Below, in pieces: positions 32,337 to 46,072 of a stretch of 64,000 bases of DNA. This DNA comes from Nansenia antarctica. Taxonomy: Eukaryota > Chordata > Actinopteri > Argentiniformes > Microstomatidae. The position numbers and the translations under genes were made by a program. The notes under the pieces were generated by a model. It had not been told where the DNA came from. It did no database searches and was given only the letters and a program-made list of their open reading frames with translations. The first letter of the stretch is position 1; each line of letters opens with the position of its first letter. Where the stretch lies: the NCBI GenBank assembly GCA_963989245.1, contig OZ022355.1, forward strand, positions 24,616,809-24,680,808. The letters run 5' to 3'.

Positions 32337-32712
32337 TGTCCAGGGGGGGAGGGGGGGTGGCAGGGTTAGGGGAGGTTGTATGCATGTCCAGGGGGGGAGG
32401 GGGGGTGGCAGGGTTAGGGGAGGTTGTATGCATGTCCAGGGGGGGGGGGGGGGGGGGGTGGCAGGGTGAGGGGAGGTTGTATGCATGTCCAGGGGGAGAG
32501 GGGGGGTGGCAGGGTTAGGGGAGGTTGTATGCATGTCCAGGGGGAGAGGAGGGGTGGCAGGGTTAGGGGAGGTTGTATGCATGTCCAGGGGGGGAGGAGG
32601 GGTGGCAGGGTTAGGGGAGGTTGTATGCATGTCCAGGGGGGGAGGGGGGGTGGCAGGGTTAGGGGAGGTTGTATGCATGTCCAGGGGGAGAGGGGGGGTG
32701 GCAGGGTTAGGG
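32337..32712. repeat. G-rich minisatellite, unit 3
   Basis: About eight copies. One core has GTGAGG where the others have GTTAGG (near 32466). Confidence 0.92.
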
Positions 32713-32887
32713 AGAACAGGTAGGTTTTGAGGTGGGATTTAAAAGTGGAGAGTGAGGGTGAGTCTCTGAGTGGTGCTCTGGACTGCTCCATATGTGTAAC
32801 ACACCACCGTATAACAGTGTGTTTTATCTCACTGTAACCTGCACGGCATGTTTTTTGCACAACCCGACTATTACGTGAACTTGCCAT
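32713..32887 (-). pseudogene. LINE RT C-terminal fragment, unit 3
   Basis: Unit 3 copy, matching unit 1 in this stretch. Confidence 0.55.
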
Positions 32888-33265
32888 AATAATGTTGATT
32901 ACATACGTTGATGTGCATTCTGCGGCTACTCCCTAAGCCTATTCTATCATTGTTGATTTGCATTCTGCTATTGTTGATTGTGTTTTAGATCCTGCTTATT
33001 TAATTATTGATGTTGTATTCTGCTGCCATGCAGAATGAACATAGAACTTTCGTCCCGAAGAATTAAGGTTACATACCCTGGTTCAGAAGACATCGGTGGT
33101 TCGTAATCGTGGCGGTTTGCGACCAACTTGAGGCGCATTACTGCCACCTACCGGACTGTGTTTGAACGTTAGATTTGACAGGGAAAACTTAAAGATGAAA
33201 GAAATAAACGAAATGGGGGGGGTGTTAAATCCTGTCTATCAACCCAGTGTCTTTCAAATACTGTA

Positions 33266-33463
33266 TTAACTGACAACAGTCATATCTGTGCTATTATATA
33301 TTCCATAAATTAACTGATGAATCATGAAAATAATATCCTCTCTGCAAGATTTCAAAGATCTAATACTAGACAATGCTGCCCAGCTGTCCGAAGCTATTAA
33401 TGCATTATTTACCCTGTTCTCTACCAACCATTCTAATGCTGTCAAAATGTCTAGAAGCTCCAC
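33266..33463 (-). pseudogene. RNase H fragment, unit 3
   Basis: Unit 3 copy, with the same translated sequence. Confidence 0.55.
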
Positions 33464-33510
33464 TGTGTATACTGAAAAATGATCGGTGGTTCTTTTTTAA
33501 ATTCCTGCCT

Positions 33511-33544
<34 letters not shown>

Positions 33545-33712
33545 ATTTATTTTATAAGGCGCCTTTCATGGCACAAGGTCGCCGTACAATATGAGGGAGA
33601 AATACTGCAGCTCCTGAACGTCCTGTCTCTGGGTCTTTTGACCCATCTGTAAAAATTAGAGCCTTATCACTATAGTGCAGACCAATATAATAATAATAAT
33701 AATAATAATAAC

Positions 33713-33749
<37 letters not shown>

Positions 33750-33891
33750 GCTTTATTTATATAGCGCTTGTCCTGCAAACGTTGCAGCTCAAAGTGCTTT
33801 AATCATTATATAATCTAAAAAAAAAATTTGTGTAATTTAAAGGCAATATTAAAAGAATGGGGTTTTATAATGATAATTTAATTATTTAGTC

Positions 33892-36245
33892 CAGTGGTCT
33901 TCAACCGGGGGTCCGCGACCCCTAGGGGGTCCGCAGAGGTACTGCAGGGGGTCCGCCAAATTTTTTCCGAACAATTTAAAATTTTCACCAAAATAATTTG
34001 TGACAATTAAAAAATATAACAAAAGTTATATTGAGTAAACTACAAGCATTAATAGGCAATAATAAGCTACTTTTGACAAAAAACTATTTACAATAAAAAT
34101 GTACTATTTACTATTTGCATTATGGGTAATGACCCGATCACACTGTTGAAGCTGAGTGTTGATTAAACTGGTTGAGTTAAACGTGCGAAAGTTGTCAGAG
34201 TCCAATAATTATATTATAACTTCACATTATTAGTTACTACTATTAATTAGTGAAGCAGGATGGATACATTTGTAACAGTAACGAGACCTCGAGCTCGAGA
34301 TCCAACGGCTAGGCCTACTCCTTCCACCTCGGCCCCAGCAGCGCCTGCCCCAGGGGCAGATAAACGCAAAAGTCCCGAAAATATTCAGAAGTGCACCTAA
34401 AGTTTGGATTTACTTTCAAAGAAACCGAATGAGTGGAATTTCCGGTGTGTGTTGTTTGTGCTGCGACGCTCTCAAACGAAAGCATGAAGCCATCAAAGCT
34501 GCAACGACACTTGGAGACGAATCATGGCCACTTACAAGATAAAGCACTGGACTACTTTCAGGCTCGTTTGCACTCTCTCCAAGGCCAACAGACAATGATG
34601 AGAAAATCTGCGAAAGTCGGTGAGCTTGCTTTGAAAGCCTCATATCAAGTTGCTCTTCGCAACTTCGCGTTGCCCAGTGTAAAAAGCCATACACAATTGC
34701 AGAAGATTTGATATTGCCTGCGGCCACTGATATGTGCAAGACCATGTTTGGGAATGATGGATATGCAGAAAAGTTGAAGACTATCCCATTGTCAGACACA
34801 ACAATTGCTCGGCGAATTGGTGAATGGCATCGGATGTGAGGGTGCAGTTAATTGAGAAATTACAAACGGCGGAGGCATTTGCACTCCAATTGGATGAATC
34901 AGTGGACATGTCCAAAGACGCACAGCTCTTGGCATTTGTGCGCTTTGTTGACCAAGACGAAATGTGTGAAGAGTTCTTGTTTTGTAAGAAGCTTCCTGAA
35001 CGCACAACAAGTGCTGACATTTTCAAAGTGATTGATGACTTTCTCTGTGAAAATGACGTACGTTGGGCAAAGTGTGTCGCGGTGTGTACCGACGGTGCGC
35101 GCGCTATGACTGGGCAAAAGAGTGGACTGATGGCGCTTGTCAGAAAAGTCGCCCCCAAAGTGATGTGGACTCACTGCATGCTGCACAGAGAATCCCTCGC
35201 CGCTAAAGAAATGAGTGCTGAGTTTGCCGATGTTATGGACACTGTTGTAAAGGCTGTAAATGTTATTAAGAAGAGTGCCCTACAAACTCGCCTCTTCGCT
35301 TCTTTATGCGCCGCTACAGGAGAGGAACACACAGCGCTCCTTTACCATTCAGAAGTCAGATGGCTTTCCCGTGGATCCGTATTGGCACGAGTATTTGAAT
35401 TACGCACAGCTATCCACGAATTTCTAATTGGCCAAAACCGCGCGGAGCTGGCTGCGCATTTCATTGACAATGCCTGGGTCTTTAAACTGGCATATCTGGC
35501 GGACGTTTTCGCAGAGTTGAACCGGCTGAACAGTTCTATGCAGGGCCGCAATACACACGCCATTCAGCTGTATGATAAGACAAGCTGTGTACCACCCAGC
35601 AGGGCCAGTCATCTCACTGAGGTAAGCATACCTGACTTCCTGAAGCTAAATGTTTAATTGTTGAATAATAATAATAATAATAATAATAGAAAATATAAGC
35701 CTCATCAACAATAATAATGATAATAATAACCAATAATAATTATGCATGAACGTTTTATCAATCATAAACACATATAGGTTAATAACCCAGTAATTAGCCT
35801 GTTACTTATTAATTTTCCCTTGTGACCTGACCCCCTGCCTGTCTGCCGACTACTTCTCCTGTCTGACCCCCTGCCTGTCTGCCGACTACTCCACCTGCCT
35901 GCCGACCATTCTTCCTGCTTGATTCCCCACCTGTCTGCCGACCCTTCCTCCTGCCTGACCTCCCGCCTGCCTGATGACCCACCTGCCCCTGTCCACCTGT
36001 GCCCCTGCACCTGTCCCATCAGCCTTGTTACTAGAAATAAACCTTTATTATTTAACTCGTACCTGTTCACCTGTGTCTGCGTTTGGGTCCTACCTCTGGT
36101 CGTGACAAAATAGGTTAATAAGGTGAATACAGTTATTATAGGCCTTAAAGTGTGACATTTTAAAAAATGTATTACATGTGGGGGTCCCTGGTCTGGTTGT
36201 CTCTCGTCCAAGGGGTCCTTGGGCTGAAAAGGTTGAAGACCCCTG
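33892..36245 (+). mobile_element. Defective hAT DNA transposon, unit 3
   Basis: Unit 3 copy in the same target site. It shares a T-to-C change about 80 bp inside the left end with unit 4, and has its own change (GTCAGAG for GTCCGAG near 34196). Confidence 0.93.
34260..35657 (+). pseudogene. hAT transposase pseudogene, unit 3
   Basis: Unit 3 copy with the same lesions. It has a private Ile-to-Met change (ATAAGA to ATGAGA near 34599). Longest segments are 34433-34711 and 34824-35657. Confidence 0.88.
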
Positions 36246-36999
36246 ATTTAGTCATTTAAAGGCTATATTAAAAAGATGGGTTTTTAGTCTTGACTTGAAC
36301 ATATTTGCTGAGGTTGCATCCCTAATGTAAACTGGCAGTGCATTCCACAATCTGGGTGTATAACATGAGAATGCAGCCTCACCAAATCTCTTCTTTATAT
36401 AGTTCTGTGCTACATTACCAGGATGTGCATATTTGGACTTCTTTCGCAGTTCTTGTTGTATACATCTACTAGTGGATTCACAAATAACCAAGGTGGAATA
36501 ATTGAATGTGGACCTGCAGGACTATACGGTGGATTATTATCTAAGTCATATCGTTTCGCTATTGTATTCCCTATTCATCCAAAACTCACATAAGTCAGTC
36601 TTATTATACTCCCCAACAATCTTGTATAATAGGCTTAGTAGGATGTGAACTATTCTGAGCTTGTAAATGAACCCAGTATGCTGACGTCACACGAGAAGTC
36701 AAGGCCAATTAACGAACCCTCACCCACCTTGTCTACACGCGCTCCGCCGCTACGCACACGCGCTCCGCCGCTACGCACACGCGCTCCGCCGCTACGTACA
36801 CGCGCATCGCCGCTACGTACACGCGCATCGCGAAAGAATCCATCCCGTTCTCCTCCTCAAACGATCCCTCAAAGTCAAATCATTAAACTTGCTTTTAATC
36901 TTTAACTATTTTCATTGTTGTTTTTACTGACTGTGCTTTTGTTTGACTTGTTATGGATCTATTTTCTCTCGTGGAGTGTAGTGTGTCTGAGTACTGATA

Positions 37000-37000
<1 letters not shown>

Positions 37001-37042
<42 letters not shown>

Positions 37043-37368
37043 TATTATAATTATAATAATAATAATAACGTTTTATTTGTATAGCACTTGTCCTGCAAAC
37101 GTTGCAGCTCAAAGTTCTCCAATCAAATAACCATCATTTTAATATTTAGTCATTTAAAGGCAATATTAAAAATATGGGTTTTTAGTCTTGACTTGAACAT
37201 ATTATGTGCTGAGGTTGCATCCCTAATGTAAACTGGCAGTGCATTCCACAATCTGGGTGCATAAAATGAGAATGCAGCCTCACCAAATCTCTTCTTTTGT
37301 ACATGTGGTACATAGAGAAAACCAGCGCCAGAAGACCTGAGAGCTCTATTGGGCTGATATGCTAGCAA
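37001..37368 (-). repeat. LINE 3' end fragment B, unit 3
   Basis: Unit 3 copy with a private C-to-T change giving Tyr for Cys (FLYVPH for FLCVPH). Confidence 0.65.
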
Positions 37369-37381
37369 AGAAAAGCGCTAT

Positions 37382-37424
<43 letters not shown>

Positions 37425-37430
37425 TGTATG

Positions 37431-37466
<36 letters not shown>

Positions 37467-37773
37467 CTGACATATTAAGGACACATTAGGATTTGACTTG
37501 TATACATATGAAGAGACATTCCATGTCGGAATACTATAGCAACAGAGGGGTTATGACGCCGTGGAATCTCAAGACAAAGAGATGCTATTCTATCACCATT
37601 CTACTAGTTGAGAAGAGAAGAGAAGAGAAGAGAGAATTAAGAGTAGAGAAAGTTTGGAAAGCGTTAAGAACATAATAGATAGAGATAGATAGATAGAGAT
37701 AGAGATAGTGATAGAGATAGATAGATAGAGATAGATAGAGATAGAGAGTGATAGAGAGTGATAGCGATAGAGA

Positions 37774-38042
37774 ATGTCAGACTCCGACACGGTATGTTCT
37801 ACTCTCGTCATTTCTGATAAATACAGAAAGATGTTATATATAGTCATCTAAAGATTATATTGTATGATATTGTAGCGAAAGGGAATCTTCTAGTGTAACT
37901 CGCCACATGCGGGAGTCGAACCCCGATCTCCCGCATAACCGACGGCCCCGCTAACCACTATACCAAGAGAGTTAACTAGTGGTTAGCGCGGCCGTCGGTT
38001 ATGCGGGAGATCGGGGTTCGACTCGACGCTATATAAGTCTGC

Positions 38043-38074
<32 letters not shown>

Positions 38075-38385
38075 AGATATTGGCTTGAATTATGCTGTTG
38101 CATGGTGTGCAGATTAACACTTGAGTGAAGTTTAATGTATATAAATGAACTGTAGAGATACTTGATGTTCTACAGTGGATACAATGTAGTAATCTGTATA
38201 CGGTATAGGACAATCTGCTCTGTATACTGCAAGTACATCTAGCTTAGAGTCCTTAGCAACGCTTAGAGTCCTTAGCAACGCTTAGAGTCCTTAGCAACCC
38301 TTAGTCCTTAGCAACGCTTAGAGTCCTTAGCAACGCTTAGAGTCAACTACACCTACATTTATAATATAACCCTGACTAACCACTA

Positions 38386-38445
<60 letters not shown>

Positions 38446-41400
38446 GCCTTGTGAACTGTTTATAGAAATTATAAACGATCTGTTAAACTGTTGAATAAAT
38501 ACCAGTGTCAATAATACATACAGTATACATGCAGACCCTGGTCTCTGTATTCTGTATGGTTGTAAACTCAGACCCTGGTCTCTGTATTCTGTATGGTTGT
38601 AAACTCAGACCCTGGTCTCTGTATTCTGTATGGTTGTAAACTCTGTAAACTCAGACCTTGCTCTCAAAGATACTCCCTGCTAAAATAAAGGTTACATTAA
38701 ATCTGGGACTCATTGGAAGTTTTATGTAAAAAAAAAAGAAGAAAATAATAATAATAATAATTCTGCATGTATCAATCCCAGATTGCCCCTTCAAGTCTAA
38801 TGAGACAGATTCAAACTGCTGCTAGTTTTATCCATGAGCCATTCACATGTTCGTGAGCTTAGAATGATCAGGTTCTATCTCCGTTTAGGGCGGTTCAGAG
38901 ATATTGAGCGTCAAAGTTTTTACATTCCATTATGTTTTGTGAGATGGAACCTTTGTATTTTATTAATTACTAACTCAAAAATGTCAACATTTTAAAAATA
39001 ACACCACACAGGCGTTAATAAACACCTAATGGATCAGATTATGTAAAAAAACTACATTTAGTCAAAAATGGAGATAGAACCTTTTAATTCTAACGTCACG
39101 TGTTCACATGTTCTTATGTTCACATGTTCAAAAAAGAGTGAGGAATCCCGTGATGAATACAGTGAGAAGACCACCATGTCTCACTCTGACAGTAACACGG
39201 TATGTTGTACAGATTAGGCATTAGAGCAATGCATCTTAATGAAGATATTGTCTTGAAGTATGCTGTTGCATGGCGTGTAGACTGACACTTGAGTGAAGTT
39301 TAATGTAAATGAAACTGTAAAGATACTTGATGTTCTATAATACAGCTATACAATGTAGTAATGTGTATATGCCTTGTGAACTGTTTATAGAAATTGTAAA
39401 CAATGTGTCAAAGTGTTAATATAATATAATACATACAGTATACATGCATATACATATATAATACATACAGTATACATTTATGTACATATATATGCATATT
39501 CTTATGTTCACATGTTCTCATGTTCACATGTTCAAACAAGAGTGAGGAAGACAGTGAGGAAGGTGTGATACCAAGGTTGAAGTTGAAGACAGAAAGCCTG
39601 GTGAATCGAATGATGGAACGATATCAAACGATAATACTACCACTGAATCAAAAGATTAAAGATCAGGAGGTAGTGATTTGGGCGTTACATGAAGAAGTGC
39701 TGAAGAGGGATTCAACATTCAACATTCAAGATTTATTTATTGATAGAAGGGACAAGGAAAACCTGGGAAAGGAAGAGCGACAGGTGGAGATCCTCCCTGA
39801 AAGAGACGCGGAGAACACGGTATGTTCTACTCTCGTCATTTCTGATAAATACAGAAAGATATTATATATAGTAATCTAAACATTATATTGTATGATATGA
39901 TCACTTTTTTTTAAATAAATGCCGGACGCTGGCGTTGCTTGTTCGCCGCTTCTCCGCCCGAAATCTATAGGTGTAATTGCAGTATGCAGAGTAGATTGTC
40001 CTACAAAGACACTTCGATTTAGTAATCTAAAAACTAATTAGACCCCTAGGCTATACTGTCTTTTATCTATATTTTTTTTGTTTCTTTTGATTTTACTACT
40101 CGATCTTTTCAGTTTGTAAAGCGTCTTTGAGTGGCTAGAAAAGCGCTATATAAGTCTGCTATAAGTATTATTATTATTATGAAGTTATTGGCTTGAATTA
40201 TGCTGTTGCATGGTGTGCAGATTAACACTTGAGTGAAGTTTAATGTATATAAATGAACTGTAGAGATACTTGATGTTCTACAGTGGATACAATGTAGTAA
40301 TCTGTATACGGTATATGCCTTATGAACTGTTTATAGAAATGATAAACGATCTGTTAAACTGTTGAATAAATACCAGTGTCAATAATACATAGCTACAGTA
40401 TACATGCATACCGTTAAACTGTTCATTTTGACCCAGCATTTGGTAGGGGAAGGCGCTTATTTGCATCAATGATCAATTGCCTAGCTAATTATCTCATTAA
40501 CCAATTACCTAACCCCGGGTGTCCTGGGGTTTAGTTTTAATATATATGTAGGCTAGTATATATGTATTATGTTACGGTACATGTGGGAAAACTAGGGTTA
40601 GGGTTAGACATGCCAGCATGTACCAAGTCGACGTAGCACCTAACCCTAACCCTAGTTTTCCCACATGTACCGTAACATACTGTATATATGTATATATAGT
40701 ATGGATATCTATGCCCCTCTGCTGGGCCAATCTGCAGAGAGCGTTTCAGTGGGGTGTTCTTGTGCTGAAGCTAGTTTAACGTTTTGATTGAGGACCTCTA
40801 TGTGTTTGTTTTTGTCTTGATTGTTTTATAATGTTGTAATTTTGTATTTGTATTCTGTATGGTTGTAAACCCAGACCCTGCTCTCTGTATTCTGTATGGT
40901 TGTAAACTCAGACCCTGGTCTCTGTATTCTGTATGGTTGTAAACCCAGACCCTGGCCTCTGTATTCTGTATGGTTGTAAACTCAGACCCTGGTCTCTGTA
41001 TTCTGTATGGTTGTAAACTCAGACCCTGGTCTCTGTATTCTGTATGGTTGTAAACTCTGTAAACTCAGACCTTGCTCTCAAAGAGACTCCCTGCTAAAAT
41101 AAAGGTTACATTAAATCTGGGACTCATTGGAAGTTTTATGTAAAAAAAAGAAGAAAATAATAAAAATAATAATAATAATAATTCTGCATGTACCAATCCC
41201 AGATTGCCCCTTCAAGTCTAATGAGACAGATTCAATGGTGTGTTATTGTCTGTAAGGACAGGCTGCTGCTAGTTTTATTCATGAGCCATTCACATGTTCG
41301 TGAGTTTAGAATGATCAGGTTCTATCTCCGTTTAGAATGATCAGGTTCTACCTCCGTTTAGAATGATAAGGTTCTATCTCCGTTTAGAATGAGAAGGTTC

Positions 41401-44400
41401 TATCTCCGTTTAGAATGATCAGGTTCTACCTCCGTTTAGAATGATAAGGTTCTATCTCCGTTTAGAATGATCAGGTTCTATCTCCGTTTAGGGCAGTTCA
41501 GAGATATTGAGCGTCAAAGTTTTTACATTCCATTATGTTTTGTGAGATGGAACCTTTGTATTTTATTAATTACTAACTCAAAAATGTCAACATTTTAAAA
41601 ATAACACCACACAGGCGTTAATAAACACCTAATGGATCAGATTATGTAAAAAACTAAATTTCGTCAAAAATGGAGATAGAACCTTTTAATTCTAACGTCA
41701 CGTGTTCACATGTTCTTATGTTCACATGTTCAAAAAAGAGTGAGGAATCCCGTGATGAATACAGTGAGAAGACCACCATGTCTCACTCTGACAGTAACAC
41801 GGTATGTTGTACAGATTAGGCATTAGAGCAATGCATCTTAATGAAGATATTGTCTTGAAGTATGCTGTTGCATGGCGTGTAGACTGACACTTGAGTGAAG
41901 TTTAATGTAAATGAAACTGTAAAGATACTTGATGTTCTATAATACAGCTATACAATGTGGTAATGTGTATATGCCTTGTGAACTGTTTATAGAAATTGTA
42001 AACAATGTGTCAAAGTGTTAATATAATATAATACATACAGTATACATGCATATACATATATAATACATACAGTATACATGCATGTACATATATATATGCA
42101 TATTCTTATGTTCACATGTTCTCATGTTCACATGTTCAAACAAGAGTGAGGAAGACAGTGAGGAAGGTGTGATACCAAGGTTGAAGTTGAAGACAGAAAG
42201 CCTGGTGAATCGAATGATGGAACGATATCCAACGATAATACTATCACTGAATCAAAAGATTAAAGATCAGGAGGTAGTGATTTGGGCGTTACATGAAGAA
42301 GTGCTGAAGAGGAAGAGTGCTGAAGATTCAACATTCAAGATTCAAGATTTATTTATTGATAGAAGGGACAAGGAAAACCTGGGAAAGGAAGAGCGACAGG
42401 TGGAGATCCTCCCTGAAAGAGACGCGGAGAACACGGAGAGGGAGAGAATGCAGAGAGAGGCAGAGCAAGAAATGGAGAGGAAGAGAAAGGAGGAGGAGGA
42501 GGAACGGAAGAGAGAGATCGATAGATTGATAAGAGAAGAAGAACAAATGATAGAGATGAAGAGAGAGGAGGATGGGAAGAAAGAGATCGATAGATTGATA
42601 AGAGAAGAAGAACAAATGATAGAGATGGAGAGAGAGGAGGAAAGGACAAAAGCCGAAAAGCAGGCAGCAATTAGAAAAAGACAGATGCAACAAGAAAAGC
42701 AAAAACTGTTAGAGAGAGACAGAATGCAGAGAGAGGAGCAAAAAGAAATGGAGAGGAAGAGAAAGGAGGAGGAGGAGGAAGAAAGGCAGAAAGCTGAAAA
42801 GCCTGAAGAGACAGTTAAGAACTCTTGGGAGAGACCGACACAAAAGAGAAGAGAGGGGGGGACCATCCAGGCATGGGGGACCATCCAGGCAAGAGCAGAG
42901 AGGGGGGGACCATCCAGGGAGAGAGAGTTGCGTTTGAGAGGACGAGAAGACAGAGAGAGGATGTGGAAGAGAAAGAGAGAGGAGGAAAGGAAGAGAGATA
43001 TCGTTAGATTAGAACAACAAAAACTAGAAAAAGAAGAACAGTTAGAGCGAGAGAGAATCCAGAAGGAGGAGGGGCAACAGATGAAACAGTTGGAAGAGCA
43101 GAACAACAGGGCAATGGAGGATGAAAAAAAGAAAACCCCTGAGAAAGAGGGAAATGGAATGGAGGCACAGAAAGACAAGAGCATCTGGAGAAGAGCCTTC
43201 AATTTCATTAATGAGAAGCAGAAGGAGAACAATCTCCAGAGGATTCAGAGGACCTACCAGAGAGAGGAGGAGGAGGGTCACAACACCTACATCCAACGTA
43301 AGTGTAGTATTTCTACCTTCTGAAATGAATGAATGAATGAATAATAATAACAACTTTTTATTTGTATAGCGCTTTTCCTGCAAACGTTGCAGCTCAAAGT
43401 GCTCCAATCATTATATAATCATCATTTAATTATTTAGTCATTTAAAGGCAATATTAAAAAGATGGGTTTTTAGTCTTGACTTATATATATTATATACTCA
43501 TATTTGCTGAAGTTGCATCCCTAATGTAAACTGGCAGTGAATTCCACAATTTGGGTGCATAAAATGAGAATGCAGCCTCACCAAATCTCTTCTTTTGTAC
43601 ATGTGGTACTCAGAGAAAATGATCTTTATTGTCATTGCGACAGGTACAACAAAATTCAAATGCAAACCCTAGGTGCTAACAAACAAACACAGTCCTAAGA
43701 TAAAAAAAACTAAACAAGAATGAGACATAAATAGGGGGGGATATAAATAAAAATAGGGGGATAAGTGATCGGTAGACATCTGAGAATGTATCTATTATGT
43801 GAACTTCTATACTTCTATACACTATATGGCCTAAATGATGGCTAGGACTGGTGATATCAAGCGAAAGGTTCTTTATATTCAAATCTGCAGACATACACTA
43901 GTGATCACTTTCTTTTCAATAAAACGAGCTATTAGATATTCACTTTCAATTCAATGTACAATTCGTATTTCTCAAAAAACAACAAACTGTCAACTTATAT
44001 GATTACCCATTTGGTTAATACAACAGAAATGTACTTATTTTTAACTATCAATCAATCATGTAACATATTAATCAATCTCTTTTAACTGCCAATCAATAAT
44101 GTAACATATTAATCAATCTCTTTTAACTGTCAATCAATCATGTAACATATTAATCAATCTATTCTCTTTTAACTGTCAATCAATAATGTAACATATTAAT
44201 CAATCATGTAACGTATAAAGTTACAACAGCAAGGCCTGACAATTAGCAATTTCTCTGATCAGTTACTGTCAACGTTTTGTTAGGTGTTCTATTCTATTCT
44301 AAACTTCGTACCTTTGGATATCGTCCTTTTCTCTGCCAGGTATCCCCACGTCTGGGGGCTTAATCTCGACGTGCACCCGGGCCCAGCGAGAGCAGGAGAA

Positions 44401-44928
44401 GAGAGCCGAGCTCTTAAAGAGGGAGAGGAACAGACAGAAGAGGGAGGACAAATGGAATAAGATCCAGGAGGAAAAAGCAGAGAAGAAGAGTGCCAAGACT
44501 CAGAAGGAGGAGGAGCGCTATGAGAAGTGGGCTGCTCATAAGAGAGACCGGAGGCTGGAGGCGGTGGAGAGTGGCGCTGGAGAATTCTATACCGAGGAGA
44601 TGGCAGGGGACCCAGAGGCAGCTAGGTTTCCAGACCGGAAGATGACAATTTGGCAGAAAAGAAAGTTGAGGTGAGAAATGCAGGTTGGAAGTACGATGCA
44701 CAGACATTTCAAACACACATGTTCTTTAATTTATATAAAATGTGACCAAGACTGTTGAGTATGAGGGGCTTGTTGAGGTGTTTGGCTCAACAACAACAAC
44801 AACAAAAAAGTTGGTTGTCTAATGTTGTCACGTGTCTATGTGAGAGTCCTATGGCTAATTATCTCTCCACTTCTGTCTTTCTGTCATCTTCCCCCAGACT
44901 GAAAGCTTTTCTGAAGATTGAAGATTGA
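37774..44928 (+). CDS. Coiled-coil gene, copy 3 (intact)
   Basis: Exons 37774-37791, 39137-39199, 39541-39819, 41739-41801, 42145-43297, 44340-44670 and 44898-44928. One Glu codon fewer than copies 1 and 2, so 645 residues. The LTR retrotransposon of unit 3 lies 572 bp 3' of the exon 7 stop. Confidence 0.72.
37913..38024. repeat. tRNA-like inverted repeat, unit 3
   Basis: Unit 3 copy. Just outside the left arm it has CGCCACATG where the other units have CGCCCCATG. Confidence 0.75.
39541..39819 (+). CDS. Exon 3, gene copy 3
   Basis: Same 93 codons as copy 1. Confidence 0.7.
40568..40679. repeat. 40-bp-arm palindrome, unit 3
   Basis: Unit 3 copy, with arms still perfect. Confidence 0.9.
41305..41486. 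repeat. 26-bp minisatellite, 7 copies, unit 3
   Basis: Seven copies in the same order as unit 2. Confidence 0.95.
42145..43297 (+). CDS. Exon 5, gene copy 3
   Basis: 1,153 bp, with five Glu codons where copies 1 and 2 have six. It carries EMK for EME near 42557, a change shared with copy 4, and a synonymous AGA-to-CGA change near 43048. The longer open frame back to 42082 is intron sequence. Confidence 0.82.
43341..43618 (-). repeat. LINE 3' end fragment C, unit 3
   Basis: Unit 3 copy. The L2-like tail follows at 43620-43663. Confidence 0.6.
44340..44670 (+). CDS. Exon 6, gene copy 3
   Basis: 331 bp with the same splice sites and an open frame. Confidence 0.78.
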
Positions 44929-45504
44929 AGATGCGATGCAGCCACTAACTGGTAGACAAAACAAATAAAGCAACAAAGTTAATTAATATTAGTGAATTAA
45001 TTAGTGGAAACCCCACTGACTAGCCATCCAATTCAATTGTTTCTTTTTGGATTCTGTCCAGGAGATAACACAGTGTTTTACCACATCTGATGCCACCCAT
45101 AGTACTTCTACTTCTTTTCGTTTCTCTGAATGGTGGTTATATGACAGTTTCCCATTTCTTTCTTTCTTATTTTTTTTATTTATTTATTTATTTTTCTTTC
45201 TTTCTTATTTCACGTTTGTTGGACACTGCAAGGTCTATTGAGTAGTGGGCAGACAAGGCAGTGCTCCAGACCATGGTCTGCCCATTTCTTTCTTTCTTTC
45301 TTATTTATTTTCATTCTTTATTTATTTATTTTTCTCTCTTTCTTATTTATCTTCTTTCTTTCTTTCTTATTTATTTTCTTTCTTTATTATTCATTTTTCT
45401 TTCTTTCTTATTTATTTATTTATTTTTCTCTCTTTCTTATTTATTTATTTTCTTTTTTTCTTTCTTATTTATTTTCTTTCTTTCTTTCTTATTTAGAGAG
45501 TTTT

Positions 45505-46057
45505 TGTCCGGGTGTTTTGGTTCTGGTCTTAAATGCCATATTCTATTCGGCTTGGTTGTAATGCAAGCCATGCTTAACCCGTCGCTAGTTCAAACAGACC
45601 ATAGACTTAAAACAACAAAGAGACACGGAGTTCATCATGATCGCCATTCTCTTGTAAGGAGCATGAATGTGAAGTCTCCCCCTAGAGACTCCGAATTCAG
45701 ACTGCCTTTCATTGCAAGGAGCAGGTCATTTATTCTTAACAGAAAGGCACACATGTGGTTCAGTTCTCATACAGAATGGAAAGGGGGGTGTTTGTTCAGA
45801 ACGAATCATTTAACAGACGTGGCCGTTGGGCGACCAAAACCTGTTTTCGAATGGGTGAGGAAAAGTTCATGGATCTGATAAGAGGGGAGAGAAGGGGCTC
45901 AGGGACAAAATGGGTGAATCAATAACAGAGCTAAGAGATAGGCTGTACAAAATTTACACAGTGTTAATCCTGTTTTAACCTTCACAGAATTATATAGAGT
46001 ATTTAACATTATGTTTTAACCTTATTTAACATTCTGAAAACATTTTCAAACCTATCA
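45505..46057 (-). repeat. LTR, left copy (3' LTR of the element)
   Basis: 553 bp, TG...CA ends (TGTCCGGG to ACCTATCA). By my reading it differs from the right copy at two positions: AACGAATC against AACTAATC, and GTTTTAACC against GTTTGAACC. Confidence 0.93.
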
Positions 46058-46072
46058 TTCCCTGCTGTTTTT
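46058..46072 (-). other. Candidate polypurine tract
   Basis: Immediately inside the left LTR, the minus strand reads AAAAACAGCAGGGAA before TGATAGG. It is only moderately purine-pure but correctly placed for plus-strand priming. Confidence 0.5.

Larger units (their letters stand above)
33688..36491 (-). repeat. LINE 3' end fragment A, split by hAT, unit 3
   Basis: Unit 3 copy: the microsatellite 33688-33749 contains an AACAAT interruption; left part to 33891, right part 36246-36491. Confidence 0.65.

Noticed and set aside
42082..42144. Longer N-terminus (MYIYICIFLCSHVL) for exon 5 of copy 3
   Set aside because: It is an intronic TA-repeat and acceptor tract; the other copies lose this frame through a 2-bp repeat difference.
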